From the NCBI GenBank assembly GCA_035534295.1, contig DATLSE010000060.1, forward strand, positions 1 through 62,666: a stretch of 62,666 nucleotides of DNA, in the 5' to 3' direction. Of the stretch, positions 52,169-60,660 are shown piece by piece. A model generated the notes under the pieces. That model was not told the origin of the DNA. It ran no database searches and was given only the letters and a program-made list of their open reading frames with translations. The position numbers were made by a program, and so were the translations under genes. This DNA is from DATKQJ01 sp035534295 (GTDB taxonomy: Bacteria; Chloroflexota; Dormibacteria; Dormibacterales; Dormibacteraceae). How positions within the stretch are numbered: the stretch's first letter is position 1; every line of letters starts with the position of its first letter.

Positions 52169-52996
52169 TTAAGACTTGATGTAGGCGAGGCCCAGGGCTC
52201 CGGGACCGGTGTGAGTGGCAAGGACGGTGCCCAGGGCTGCGACCTGGACTTCGAGCGCAGGCAGCACCGACTCGATCCGGCGGCCCAGCTCTTCGGCCTC
52301 GGCCTGCGCGTTGCCGTGCATGACGGCCACCTGCTCGAGCGGCGCGGCCTCCAGCAGCAGGCTCAGGATCCGCTCCGTGCCCCGGCTCCGAGTCCGGACG
52401 CGATCGAGCGGGCTGATCACACCATCAGAGACTCCGAGGATGGGTTTGAGGTCCAAAACCGTGCCCAAAAAGGCCTGAGCCCGGCCCACCCTACCCCCCA
52501 TCTCGATGTAGCGCAGGGTGTCGAGGAGGGCGATTATGCCGAGTTTGGGCAGGCGCTCACCGACCAGGGCCAGGGCCTGATCGAGGGAGGGCGCTTCGGC
52601 CGCCAGGCGGCAGAGAAACCCGACGCACATGGTGACCGAACGCGTGTCGACAACCTCTACCCGAAGGCCCGGCACCGATTCCGCGCCCAGACGTGCCGCC
52701 TCTACCGTCCCTGACAGCTGGGCCCCGATGTGAATCGATATCACCCCATCGCAATCCCGACCCAGACGCTCGTAGACGGCGGCGAAGTCACCCGGGGAGG
52801 GAGCCGATGTGGTGGGCAGACGCCGGGCCTTGGACAGACGGGCGAAGAATTCAGCCTCATCGAGGTCGACGCGGTCGCGGAAGCTCTCCTCCCCGAACAG
52901 AACCCGCAGGGGCACCACCTCGATGCCGTAGCGCTGGCCCCAGGAGGGGGGCAGATCGGCGGTGGAGTCCGTCACCACCCGGAAGGATCCGGCCAA
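52169..52996 (-). CDS. degV: DegV-family fatty-acid-binding protein (FakB-type)
   Basis: 275 residues. VVTDSTADLPP, TSAPSPGDFAAVYERL and GRVGRAQAFLGTVLDLKPIL are DegV hallmarks; these proteins present fatty acids to the kinase FakA, encoded just upstream. TTG start 4 nt after fakA. The pair probably activates exogenous or released fatty acids for phospholipid synthesis. Confidence 0.92.
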   Translation of the reverse strand: MAGSFRVVTDSTADLPPSWGQRYGIEVVPLRVLFGEESFRDRVDLDEAEFFARLSKARRLPTTSAPSPGDFAAVYERLGRDCDGVISIHIGAQLSGTVEAARLGAESVPGLRVEVVDTRSVTMCVGFLCRLAAEAPSLDQALALVGERLPKLGIIALLDTLRYIEMGGRVGRAQAFLGTVLDLKPILGVSDGVISPLDRVRTRSRGTERILSLLLEAAPLEQVAVMHGNAQAEAEELGRRIESVLPALEVQVAALGTVLATHTGPGALGLAYIKS

Positions 52997-53000
52997 AGTC

Positions 53001-54611
53001 CTACTCGACCGAGAGGATGAAGGGATACAGCTCCTGGCCCCCGGGCTGCACCTCGACGTCTACGCGCTCGAATCCACCCTTGACCGCAGCAACCACGCTC
53101 TGGGTGTCGGCCTCGCTGGCGTCCTTGCCTGGGTAGACGGTGACCAGCTCGTACCTGTCCGCCCCCAACTGGGTCAGGGCCGAGGTCACGACCTGGGCGT
53201 AGTCCTCACCCTTCTGCGCCAGCTCGTCATTGATGAGAGCGATGGGCTGACCGGCGCGCACGCTGAGCCCGTTGGAAGAGCTGTCGCGGACGGCGTGCGT
53301 CACCTCGATGGTCTGGATGTGGGCGCGCGCTCTCTCCATCGCGTCCAGGTTGTCCTCCAGGCTGCGCTCGGAACTGAACGCCACCACCGCCGCCACGCCC
53401 TCGGGCATGGTCTTGGTCGGCAGCACGCAGACCCGCTTGGGGGTCAACTCGCCCACCTGGTTGGCGGCCAGGACCACGTTCTTGTTGTTGGGGAGCAGGA
53501 TGACGCTCTCGTAGCCGACCGCCTCCACCGCGCGGACCATGTCCTTGGTGCTCGGATTCATGGTCTGACCGCCCTCGACGATGGCGTCCACGCCCAAACT
53601 GAGCAATATCCCGGCCAGGCCCGGCCCCGAGGCCACCGCCACGATACCCAGGGCATTGGCACGAACCGGGCGCGGGCCCGACCCCGAGGTGTCGCGGATG
53701 CGCTGGTGCTGACTCGACATGTCGCCCACGTTGAGGTTGACGAGACGGCCGTAGTTGGAGGCGAAGGCGATGACCCGAGTCGGATCGTTGCTGTGCACGT
53801 GGACCTTCAGCAACTCTGGATCTCCCACCACCAGTGCGGAGTCACCCAGGCCCTCGATGCCCTGCCGAACCCGCTCCAGATCCAGCCCCTCGCCCTCGAT
53901 CAAGAACTCCGTGCAGTATCCCCAGCCCTCCTCCGGGAGATCGATCGAGGTCTGCGCGGCCACGATTCGAGGCGGCGCGCTGAGGGTCGGGGGCGTGGCC
54001 AAATCCAGGTCCTCGACCGACTTCAGCATGCCCTCGAGCATGATCTGCAGGCCATAGCCGCCGGCGTCCACCACCCCGGCCTCGCGCAACACCGAGAGCT
54101 GCGAGGGAGTCTGCTCGACCGCCCGGGCGGCGGCCGCGGCGGCCGCGCGGATGACGCTGGAGGCGCTCGCGCCCTCCTCTTCCGAGGCTTCCACCGCCGC
54201 CCGACCAACCTCACGGGCAACGGTCAGGATGGTGCCCTCGGTGGGATTGCGCACCGCTCGATAGGCGGCGTTAGCCGCCTCCTCGAAGGCCCGGCCCAGC
54301 TCCTTTGGAGTGAGCTCGAGCTGACCCTGGACCGCGTTTCCAAAGCCCCTGAAAATCTGGGACAGGATCACCCCCGAGTTGCCCCTGGAGCCCATCAGGC
54401 TTCCATGCGCGGCGATCTTGGCGATCTTGTGCACCTCGGTCGCGGACGACTCGCGGATGTCCTCGACGGCGGCTTCCAGGGTCAACAGCATGTTGGTGCC
54501 GGTGTCTCCGTCGGGCACCGGGAACACGTTGAGCCGGTTCACCTCTTCTTGGTGGGCGGCGAGCCAGGTGACGCTGCCCAGAAGGGCGCGCTTTAAAAGC
54601 TGTCCATCCAC
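53001..54611 (-). CDS. fakA: Fatty acid kinase FakA (YloV/DAK2)
   Basis: 536 residues: DhaL-type kinase domain (LNVFPVPDGDTGTNMLLTLE, GSRGNSGVILSQIFRGF, VVDAGGYGLQIMLEG) and the C-terminal YloV domain (EGGQTMNPSTKDMVRAVEAVG, ILLPNNKNVVLAANQ). GTG start. The order asp23-fakA-degV-recG is as in Firmicutes. Confidence 0.94.
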   Translation of the reverse strand: MDGQLLKRALLGSVTWLAAHQEEVNRLNVFPVPDGDTGTNMLLTLEAAVEDIRESSATEVHKIAKIAAHGSLMGSRGNSGVILSQIFRGFGNAVQGQLELTPKELGRAFEEAANAAYRAVRNPTEGTILTVAREVGRAAVEASEEEGASASSVIRAAAAAAARAVEQTPSQLSVLREAGVVDAGGYGLQIMLEGMLKSVEDLDLATPPTLSAPPRIVAAQTSIDLPEEGWGYCTEFLIEGEGLDLERVRQGIEGLGDSALVVGDPELLKVHVHSNDPTRVIAFASNYGRLVNLNVGDMSSQHQRIRDTSGSGPRPVRANALGIVAVASGPGLAGILLSLGVDAIVEGGQTMNPSTKDMVRAVEAVGYESVILLPNNKNVVLAANQVGELTPKRVCVLPTKTMPEGVAAVVAFSSERSLEDNLDAMERARAHIQTIEVTHAVRDSSSNGLSVRAGQPIALINDELAQKGEDYAQVVTSALTQLGADRYELVTVYPGKDASEADTQSVVAAVKGGFERVDVEVQPGGQELYPFILSVE

Positions 54612-54639
54612 GCCCGATCCGGCGCTAGCCGGTGTCGAC

Positions 54640-55044
54640 CTACTGCGCGCGGCTATCGTCGTGGACCCCCTGAACGAACACGTTGACCGCGGAGACGTCG
54701 ATGCCCGTCGCCTGGCGCACCGCGAACCCGACCGTGTCCTGCAGGTTGCGTGCCACGACCGTGATCCGTACTCCGTACTCGATCACCACGTAGAGGTCGA
54801 TCTCGAGCCGTCCCTCCGCCTCCCGCAACTCGACCCCGCGATGCGCGCTGGGACCGCGGAACCTGATCGCCACCCCCTCGCGCAGGTTGCGAGCGGCCAT
54901 GCCCATCACGCCGTAGCACTCCAGAGCCGCGTGGCCCGCGATCAGGCGGACCACGGCCGGGAAGAGTTCGACGCTTCCCCGTGGACGCGGGGAGCGCAGC
55001 ACCCCAAGGGCGGAGGGGCTGCCCTGGGCAGCCGTCCTGGACAT
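54640..55044 (-). CDS. Asp23/Gls24-family protein
   Basis: 134 residues from the ATG at 55044. Core features VVRLIAGHAALECYGVMGMAARN, GRLEIDLYVVIEYGVRITVVARNLQDTV and VSAVNVFVQGV fit Asp23/Gls24 envelope-stress proteins. TACCAT 9 nt upstream gives a leader of about 3 nt. First gene of asp23-fakA-degV-recG; divergent from rpmB. Confidence 0.9.
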   Translation of the reverse strand: MSRTAAQGSPSALGVLRSPRPRGSVELFPAVVRLIAGHAALECYGVMGMAARNLREGVAIRFRGPSAHRGVELREAEGRLEIDLYVVIEYGVRITVVARNLQDTVGFAVRQATGIDVSAVNVFVQGVHDDSRAQ

Positions 55045-55053
55045 GGCAGGCCA

Positions 55054-55059
55054 ATGGTA
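55054..55059 (-). promoter_or_regulatory. Putative -10 element of the asp23-fakA operon
   Basis: TACCAT on the minus strand with a 9-nt spacer to the ATG. Confidence 0.4.
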
Positions 55060-55119
55060 CAAACGCGGCGGCCAGCGCAACCGCGCAGTCAAATTCTCAG
55101 GCGCTGGATCCGCGCCAAT

Positions 55120-55128
55120 TGGTACAAT
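55120..55128 (+). promoter_or_regulatory. Extended -10 promoter of rpmB
   Basis: TGGTACAAT (TGn plus TACAAT), giving a leader of about 35 nt before rpmB. Confidence 0.5.
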
Positions 55129-55170
55129 TCCGCCTCGCGCGCCGCCTGGCGGCGGTCCGCGACATAAACC

Positions 55171-55356
55171 ATGGCCAGAAAATGCGAGATTTGCGGTAAA
55201 GGCCCGCAGTACGGGCACAACGTGAGCCACTCCAAAGTGCGCACGAATCGTCGCTTCCTGCCCAACCTGCAGGCCGCGATTGTGCTCATCAAAGGCAGGT
55301 CGGTGCGGGCCAAGGTCTGCACCCGCTGTCTGCGCTCCAGCTCCAGCTCGCTCTGA
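55171..55356 (+). CDS. rpmB: 50S ribosomal protein L28
   Basis: 61 residues. KCEICGKGPQYGHNVSHSKVR and KVCTRC supply the zinc-binding C+ form. RTNRRFLPNLQ is family-typical. ATG, 115 nt from the divergent asp23 gene. The C-terminus is a short Ser run. Confidence 0.95.
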   Translation: MARKCEICGKGPQYGHNVSHSKVRTNRRFLPNLQAAIVLIKGRSVRAKVCTRCLRSSSSSL

Positions 55357-55670
55357 ACCTGATCGCCGCGGGGGCCCTCGCCTTCGTGGTCTGCCTCCTG
55401 ATCCAGTTCAGCGTCTACCAGCGCCTGCTGGCTCCCGGACTTCGCCAGCCTGACCCTGAGCGGCGTCGCGCCGCCCTCCTGCGCTGGTTCACGTTCGCCG
55501 TGCTCTGGCAGCTCTTGGTGCTGGTCCTCATCGCCGCCTACGGACTGGCGTTCTATCGCCATCACCCCCCGGGGCTGAGCTGGGTGGCGCCACCGGTCGG
55601 GGCCGTGATCGGCACCGCCGCTCCGCTGCAGATCGCCGCCCTGCGCATCGCGCGCTCGTTGCGCAGCTGA
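55353..55670 (+). CDS. Small membrane protein, possible CTG start
   Basis: About 105 residues. Three to four hydrophobic segments; the first (LNLIAAGALAFVVCLLIQFSVY) is complete only if translation starts at the CTG at 55353, which overlaps the rpmB stop (CTGA). The first standard start, GTG at 55386, cuts that helix in half. No family recognised. Confidence 0.55.
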   Translation: MNLIAAGALAFVVCLLIQFSVYQRLLAPGLRQPDPERRRAALLRWFTFAVLWQLLVLVLIAAYGLAFYRHHPPGLSWVAPPVGAVIGTAAPLQIAALRIARSLRS

Positions 55671-55718
55671 CCCCGACCCTTCCCCACTCCCCCTGACGCC
55701 ACGGGGGCCAGGGACGCA

Positions 55719-55724
55719 TACGCT
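55719..55724 (+). promoter_or_regulatory. Putative -10 element of hutI-ftcD
   Basis: TACGCT with an 8-nt spacer to the GTG at 55733; predicts a near-leaderless message. Confidence 0.4.
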
Positions 55725-55732
55725 ATCCGGCG

Positions 55733-56953
55733 GTGGGAATCGAAGCTGATCTGGTCGTCCACAACGTCGGCCAGCTGGTCACCGGGGAGCCCGCCCAGGG
55801 GATGGGACCGCTGGGCGTCCTGGAGCACGCCGCCGTGGCCTCGTTGCAGGGCCAGGTGGTCTGGGTCGGCCCCAGCGCGCGCTGGCCCTGGCGGGTCGAG
55901 CTGCGGGCCGAAGCGAGGGTGGTCGACGCCGGCGGCGCCTGCGCCCTGCCGGGCTTCGTCGACGCCCACGCCGCGCTGATCTGGGAGGGCTCCCGCGCCG
56001 AGGAGCACGCGGCCCGGATCAGCGGCCGGCCGTATTCGGGTGGAGGCCTGATGCGATCGGTCCGCGACACCCGGATTGCGGACGAAGAGGACCTCGTTGC
56101 ATCCGGTCAGAGGCGACTCAACAGCTTCCTACGTCACGGCATCACCTCGGCCGAGCTGCGCAGCGGCTACGGGCTCTCGCTGGCCGCCGAGGAGAAATTG
56201 ATCCGCGTCGCCGAGCGTCTCGCCGCGAGCTCCACGCAGCGCCTGGTTATCACCTTCTACGGCGGCCACGTCCCCCCCGAAGACTGTCCGCGGGAGGAGT
56301 ACTTGAACCAGGTCCGCTCCGAGATGCTGCCCCGATTCAAGGGCCGCGCCGACTTCTGCCAGGTCTGGTGCGATCCTGGCGCCTTCGACCCAGGGGAATG
56401 CCGCAGTATCCTGGCGGCGGCTCATACGGAGGGCTTTCAGCTCAAGGTCTCCGCCGCGCAACTGGCCCCGGGCGAGGGTCCCCAGGTGGCGGTGGAGATG
56501 GGGGCCGCCTCGGTCGCGCACCTCAACTATCTGCGCGATACCGATGCCCGCACGCTGGCTGAGTCGAGCACCGTCTGCGTCATCTGCCCGGCATCGACCA
56601 CCAACCTCAAGATGGCGTCCGAGGGGGCGGCGCGAGCGCTCGCCGCGGCGGGCTGCGAGCTGGCCCTGGCCACCGACTACAACCCCACCACCTCCTGCTC
56701 GGAGAACATGTGCCTGATCATCGGGCTGGCCTGCCAGGAGCTCGGTCTGAGCGTGGAGGAGGCCCTGCGCGCCGCGACTCTGGGCGGGGCGCGCGCGCTG
56801 CGACTGCAGCGCTGGTGCGGGTCCATCCGCCAGGGCAAGCGTTGCGACCTGCTCCTCCTGGACGCCGAGTCATACCTTGAGATCCCCTACCGGCTGGGGG
56901 TCAACCTGGTCCAGACCGCGATCTGCAACGGCGTGCTGCCCGATGAGCGCTGA
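55733..56953 (+). CDS. Imidazolonepropionase homologue with eroded metal site
   Basis: 406 residues, full HutI length. Family blocks: PGFVDAHAALIWEGSR, SGGGLMRSVRDTR, RSGYGLS, FYGGHVPPE, ATDYNPTTSCSENM. Of the four metal ligands known for HutI, the first His (His79) and the Asp (Asp315) remain, but the second His of the HxH pair is Ala81 and the His of the K-I-H-A-D segment is Ser240 (KVSAAQ). Substrate-side Arg, Tyr and His are kept. It may bind a ligand, use another metal arrangement, or be inactive. No hutH or hutU is in the window. GTG start; its end overlaps ftcD by 11 nt. Confidence 0.78.
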   Translation: MGIEADLVVHNVGQLVTGEPAQGMGPLGVLEHAAVASLQGQVVWVGPSARWPWRVELRAEARVVDAGGACALPGFVDAHAALIWEGSRAEEHAARISGRPYSGGGLMRSVRDTRIADEEDLVASGQRRLNSFLRHGITSAELRSGYGLSLAAEEKLIRVAERLAASSTQRLVITFYGGHVPPEDCPREEYLNQVRSEMLPRFKGRADFCQVWCDPGAFDPGECRSILAAAHTEGFQLKVSAAQLAPGEGPQVAVEMGAASVAHLNYLRDTDARTLAESSTVCVICPASTTNLKMASEGAARALAAAGCELALATDYNPTTSCSENMCLIIGLACQELGLSVEEALRAATLGGARALRLQRWCGSIRQGKRCDLLLLDAESYLEIPYRLGVNLVQTAICNGVLPDER

Positions 56954-58010
56954 AGCGTGGGAGGCGGTTCCCAACTTCTCTACCGCGCGGCCCGAGCGGG
57001 TGGCCGAGCTCGCCCGGCGGGCTGGAACCGCACTCCTCGACGTGCACGCCGACCAGGGTCACGGGAGATCGGTCGTGACCCTGGCCTCGACTTCCCTGAA
57101 CAAACTCTGTGAGCGCCTGTTCGCCCTCATCGAGTACGCCGTGGAGTACCTCGACCTAAGCGCCGAGGGTGGGGTGCATCCCCGCGTCGGGGTGGCCGAC
57201 GTGGTGCCCCTGGTCGCGCTGAAGGGGGATCCGGCGGCGGGAGTCGAGGCCGCCCACGGGCTCGGCCACCGGCTCAACCAGGAGCTCGGTCTGCCGATTT
57301 ATTTCTATGCCCTGGCCAGCCCCGGGGCGAGCCCGACCAGCCTGGCCGATGTGCGCCACGGGCGCGTTCCGCCCGATCTCCCCGGGCGCGGAGCGCCCCC
57401 CGGTGCCGGGGCCAGCTGCCTGGGCGTACGCCCCCCGCTGGTCGCCTACAACGTGAGCTCGCCCGCCCTCGACCCCGCCCTGGCTCGGGCTGCGGTGCTG
57501 TCCCTGCGCCGGCTGCCGGGAGTTCAGGCGCTGGCCCTGGGGGACCAAGTCTCCATGAATCTGACCCGTCCCGATCTGGTCGGGATGGGCCTGGCTCGCA
57601 GCACCGTCAACTCGATCGTTCCGGGGCCCCTGATCGAGGAGCTGGTGGGTCTCTGCCCGGCCTCCGCCGCCGTCTCCCCCGCCGCTGACGGGGCTCTGCT
57701 GGAGTCGCGGCTGGCCGCACACGCCGGACGCAATCTGGCTCCCACTCTCGGCGCCGCCAATCCCGATCTGGCGGGCGCCCTGGAAGAGTGGGCAATCACA
57801 CTCGAGCGGACCGGGGCCAGCCCCCTGGCAATGATCGAGGCCGCCGAGCGAGTGGCGTGGCTCACCTCCAGGGCGCTCGATCTCGGATCCGGCGGATGCA
57901 ACTGGATGGGAGGCTTGGAATTCGCGCTCAGTGGACTTTTGGACGCGGTTCAAAAGTTCGGCGATCCTACCCTGGGCCCGCGCCTGGCGCGTCTTAGGGG
58001 GGCCGGTTGA
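56943..58010 (+). CDS. Glutamate formimidoyltransferase-like protein
   Basis: 355 residues from the ATG inside the hutI end. N-terminal half matches the formiminotransferase domain: EAVPNFSTARPERVAEL, LLDVHADQGHGRSVVTL, GGVHPRVGVADVVPLV (catalytic His of H-P-R kept; the earlier His is Glu), GLPIYFYALA. The second half is shorter than usual, and the last 80 residues (GRNLAPTLGAANPDLAG onward) match nothing I recognise; no cyclodeaminase domain. Coupled with the altered HutI. Confidence 0.72.
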   Translation: MSAEAWEAVPNFSTARPERVAELARRAGTALLDVHADQGHGRSVVTLASTSLNKLCERLFALIEYAVEYLDLSAEGGVHPRVGVADVVPLVALKGDPAAGVEAAHGLGHRLNQELGLPIYFYALASPGASPTSLADVRHGRVPPDLPGRGAPPGAGASCLGVRPPLVAYNVSSPALDPALARAAVLSLRRLPGVQALALGDQVSMNLTRPDLVGMGLARSTVNSIVPGPLIEELVGLCPASAAVSPAADGALLESRLAAHAGRNLAPTLGAANPDLAGALEEWAITLERTGASPLAMIEAAERVAWLTSRALDLGSGGCNWMGGLEFALSGLLDAVQKFGDPTLGPRLARLRGAG

Positions 58011-58045
58011 CGCGCGCCACCCCGGTTCTGGGGCGGCCTCGGATC

Positions 58046-58051
58046 TACACT
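58046..58051 (+). promoter_or_regulatory. Putative -10 element of the Phd/LeuA-domain gene
   Basis: TACACT exactly 6 nt before the ATG at 58058. The gene therefore probably has its own leaderless transcript despite following ftcD closely. Confidence 0.5.
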
Positions 58052-58057
58052 GCAGAG

Positions 58058-58882
58058 ATGCCGCGCGAGCTCGAGATCGAACGCTTCATGGACTCCCCGG
58101 GGGATCTTTTGAAGTCGGTCGTCGAGGGCGGCGAGCCGGTCTTCCTCACCCGCTCGGGATACGCCGTCGCCGTCCTCGCCCAGGCCGATTCGGCGGTCTC
58201 CGAGCTGCCTCGCTGGGAGAGCTGGTTGCAGCAGCTGCGGGGTTCCTTCGTGGCCGGCTCGGCCGCGCCGGAGGGTGCCCCCCCGGCCCGCCGCAGCGTG
58301 GAGAAGAGCGAGCTCGGCTTCGATCCCGGCTCGGGTCAGGTGGGAACCGAAGCCGGGCGCGCACTCCTGATCCAGGAGCTGTCGGGACTTGGGGTGCCGG
58401 TCGGTGACCCCGCTCTTCTGGACCGCATCTACAGCGCCGTCCTGTCCCTGTGCGAGGACAAGGAGAAGATCTACGCCACCGATCTGCGCGTGGTGGCTCA
58501 GGAGATCGTGGCCGAGGCGCCGCAGCACCTGCGCCTGCTCGCCCTGACGGTCACCGCCAGCACCGGTCTGCCCGCGACGGCCGAGGTCACCGTGGATTCC
58601 GAACGCGGTCCGGCCATGTGCCGAGAGCAGGGTGACGGGCCGCTGGACGCGGCCATCAAAGCGGTCCAGCGGCTGAGCGGGATCGATGCCGAGGTTGAGA
58701 ACTTCTCCATCATCTCGGCCACCCAGGGGCGTGACGCCATCGCTGAAGCCGTGATCGAGCTCCGCCTGGGGAATCGTCTGGTGATGGGCTCGGGGGCCTC
58801 GCCCAACGCGGTCGAGGCCGGCGTCCACGCCTACCTCAACGCACTTAACTTCCTACTCCAGACGGGCCCGGCCGGCGCGTAG
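58058..58882 (+). CDS. Phd/YefM-like domain fused to 2-isopropylmalate synthase regulatory region
   Basis: 274 residues. Residues about 5-50 (SPGDLLKSVVEGGEPVFLTR, then SGYAVAVLAQAD) follow the Phd/YefM antitoxin pattern. Residues about 95-152 (LLDRIYSAVLSLCEDKEKIY, ATDLRVVAQEIV) match the LeuA linker subdomain, and about 155-267 match the LeuA allosteric domain (EQGDGPLDAAIKAVQRLSGI, SATQGRDAIAEAVIELRLG, HAYLNALNFLL), which senses leucine in authentic LeuA. The catalytic TIM barrel is absent. A leucine- or other ligand-responsive DNA-binding regulator is the simplest inference; it could also tune LeuA by hetero-association. Ends 20 nt before ribH on the other strand. Confidence 0.72.
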   Translation: MPRELEIERFMDSPGDLLKSVVEGGEPVFLTRSGYAVAVLAQADSAVSELPRWESWLQQLRGSFVAGSAAPEGAPPARRSVEKSELGFDPGSGQVGTEAGRALLIQELSGLGVPVGDPALLDRIYSAVLSLCEDKEKIYATDLRVVAQEIVAEAPQHLRLLALTVTASTGLPATAEVTVDSERGPAMCREQGDGPLDAAIKAVQRLSGIDAEVENFSIISATQGRDAIAEAVIELRLGNRLVMGSGASPNAVEAGVHAYLNALNFLLQTGPAGA

Positions 58883-58902
58883 GGCCGGTATCCGCAGCAG
58901 GA

Positions 58903-59412
58903 TCAGTCGGCGTCGCCTTCGGTCGCGGCCTCGGGACCATCTTGCAGGTCTCGCACCAGGAGCGCCATCTCGACGGCCGTCCGCGCCGCCTCCGCGCCCT
59001 TGTTGTTGCGCGGACCGCTCCGCGCCAGCGCCTGCTCGCGATCAAAGGTGGCGAGAACCCCGAAGGCACAGGGAATGCCGGTGTCCAGATTCACGTGCAT
59101 CAGACCCTCGGCACACTGGGTGGCGACGTGCTGGAAGTGCGCCGTCTCGCCATTGATCACGCAGCCCAGAGCGACCACGGCGTCGACCTGACCGGACTCG
59201 GCCAGGACCAGGGCGGTGAGCGGGATCTCGAACGCGCCCGGGACCCAGATCACGGGCGGGTCTTCCACTCCCCGCGCGCTGAGCCACTGTAGAGCTCCGC
59301 GCAGAAGACGCCGGGAAATGTCCGGGTTGTAGCGCGCCACGACGATGCTGACGCGCAGCCCCGAGGCGTCCAGTTCAGAGTCTTCCAGGTCCTCGCCGCC
59401 GTATTCACCCAT
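58903..59412 (-). CDS. ribH: 6,7-dimethyl-8-ribityllumazine synthase
   Basis: 169 residues. VARYNPDISRRLLRGA, WVPGAFEIPL, GCVINGETAHFQHVA and PCAFGVLATFDREQA are diagnostic. Penultimate riboflavin enzyme. ATG 48 nt after ribBA; a 17-residue acidic N-terminal extension precedes the core. Confidence 0.96.
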   Translation of the reverse strand: MGEYGGEDLEDSELDASGLRVSIVVARYNPDISRRLLRGALQWLSARGVEDPPVIWVPGAFEIPLTALVLAESGQVDAVVALGCVINGETAHFQHVATQCAEGLMHVNLDTGIPCAFGVLATFDREQALARSGPRNNKGAEAARTAVEMALLVRDLQDGPEAATEGDAD

Positions 59413-59460
59413 GCCGGCCCCGAGCCTACCCCAAGCCGGGGACCGCCCGCGCGCACCGGC

Positions 59461-60657
59461 TCAGAGCAGGTGGCCCATGCGATCCCGCTTGGTGCGCAGA
59501 TAGCGCTCGTTGAACGGATTGGGCTCGATCTGAAGCGGTACCTGTTCAACCACCTCGATCCCGTATCCCTCGATGCCGATGAGCTTGCGGGGATTGTTGG
59601 TCAACAGGCGCATTCGGCGCACCCCGAGATCAAACAGGATCTGGTTGCCGATGCCGTAGTCGCGGGAGTCCGCGGGCTGGTCCAGGGCCAGGTTGGCGTC
59701 GACGGTGTCCAGGCCCTCGTCCTGCAGGTTGTAGGCGCGCAGCTTGTCGACCAGGCCGATGCCGCGACCCTCGTGGTTGCCGAAGTAGACCACAACTCCC
59801 GCGCCGGCCTCGTCGATGCGCCGCAGCGCCGCCTCCAGCTGGGGACGACAGTCGCAGCGCTGGCTGCCGAAGACGTCTCCGGTCAGGCAGCGCGAGTGGG
59901 CACGAACCAGGACCGGCTGCTCTGGGTCGATCTCACCCAGGACCATGGCCAGGTGAACCTCGCCCGAGATCGCGTCCTCGTAAGCGTGGGCGCGCCAGAT
60001 CTTGCCTGCGATCGGGACCCGGCTCACGACCTTGAGCTCGATCAGGCGCTCGGTGCGACGCCGGTACTGGATCAGGTCTTTGATGGCGATGATCTTGATC
60101 CCATGCCGGGACCTGAACTCCTCCAGATCAGCCATCCTGGCCATGGTCCCGTCACTCTTCATGATCTCGCAGATGACGCCGGCGGGGTAGAGTCCGGCCA
60201 GGCGGGCGAGGTCGACCGCGGCCTCGGTCTGGCCGGCGCGGGCGAGCACGCCGCCCTCGGCGGCGCGCAGGGGAAAGGTGTGCCCCGGTTTGGCGAAGTC
60301 GGACGGTCGCGCCTCGGGATTGAGAACGTGCCGGATGGTGGCGGCGCGATCAAACGCGCTGATGCCGGTCGTGACCAGATCGCTGGCCTCGATGCTGACC
60401 GAGAACGCCGTCCCCAGGCGACTCGTGTTGTGCGTCACCATGGGCTCGATCTCGAGCTCGTCGAGACGCGAGGCGATGATGGGCAGGCAGATCAATCCGC
60501 CCGCCTCCCGAGCCATGAAGGAGATCTGCTCGGGAGTGATGAGTTCGGCGGCCACGCACAAATCGCCCTCATTCTCCCGATCCTCGTCGTCGACGATGAT
60601 CACGAAGCGACCGACCTTAAAGTCAGCCAGGGCCTCGGCAACGGAATCAAGTGGCAT
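59461..60657 (-). CDS. ribBA: 3,4-DHBP synthase / GTP cyclohydrolase II
   Basis: 398 residues. RibB half with DDEDRENEGDLCVAAELIT and LARAGQTEAAVDLARLAGL; RibA half with RAHSRCLTGDVFGSQRCDC (zinc Cys set), YFGNHEGRGIGL and LTNNPRKLIGIEGYGIEV. Makes both riboflavin precursors. ATG 3 nt after ribE. Confidence 0.97.
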   Translation of the reverse strand: MPLDSVAEALADFKVGRFVIIVDDEDRENEGDLCVAAELITPEQISFMAREAGGLICLPIIASRLDELEIEPMVTHNTSRLGTAFSVSIEASDLVTTGISAFDRAATIRHVLNPEARPSDFAKPGHTFPLRAAEGGVLARAGQTEAAVDLARLAGLYPAGVICEIMKSDGTMARMADLEEFRSRHGIKIIAIKDLIQYRRRTERLIELKVVSRVPIAGKIWRAHAYEDAISGEVHLAMVLGEIDPEQPVLVRAHSRCLTGDVFGSQRCDCRPQLEAALRRIDEAGAGVVVYFGNHEGRGIGLVDKLRAYNLQDEGLDTVDANLALDQPADSRDYGIGNQILFDLGVRRMRLLTNNPRKLIGIEGYGIEVVEQVPLQIEPNPFNERYLRTKRDRMGHLL

Positions 60658-60660
60658 GGT

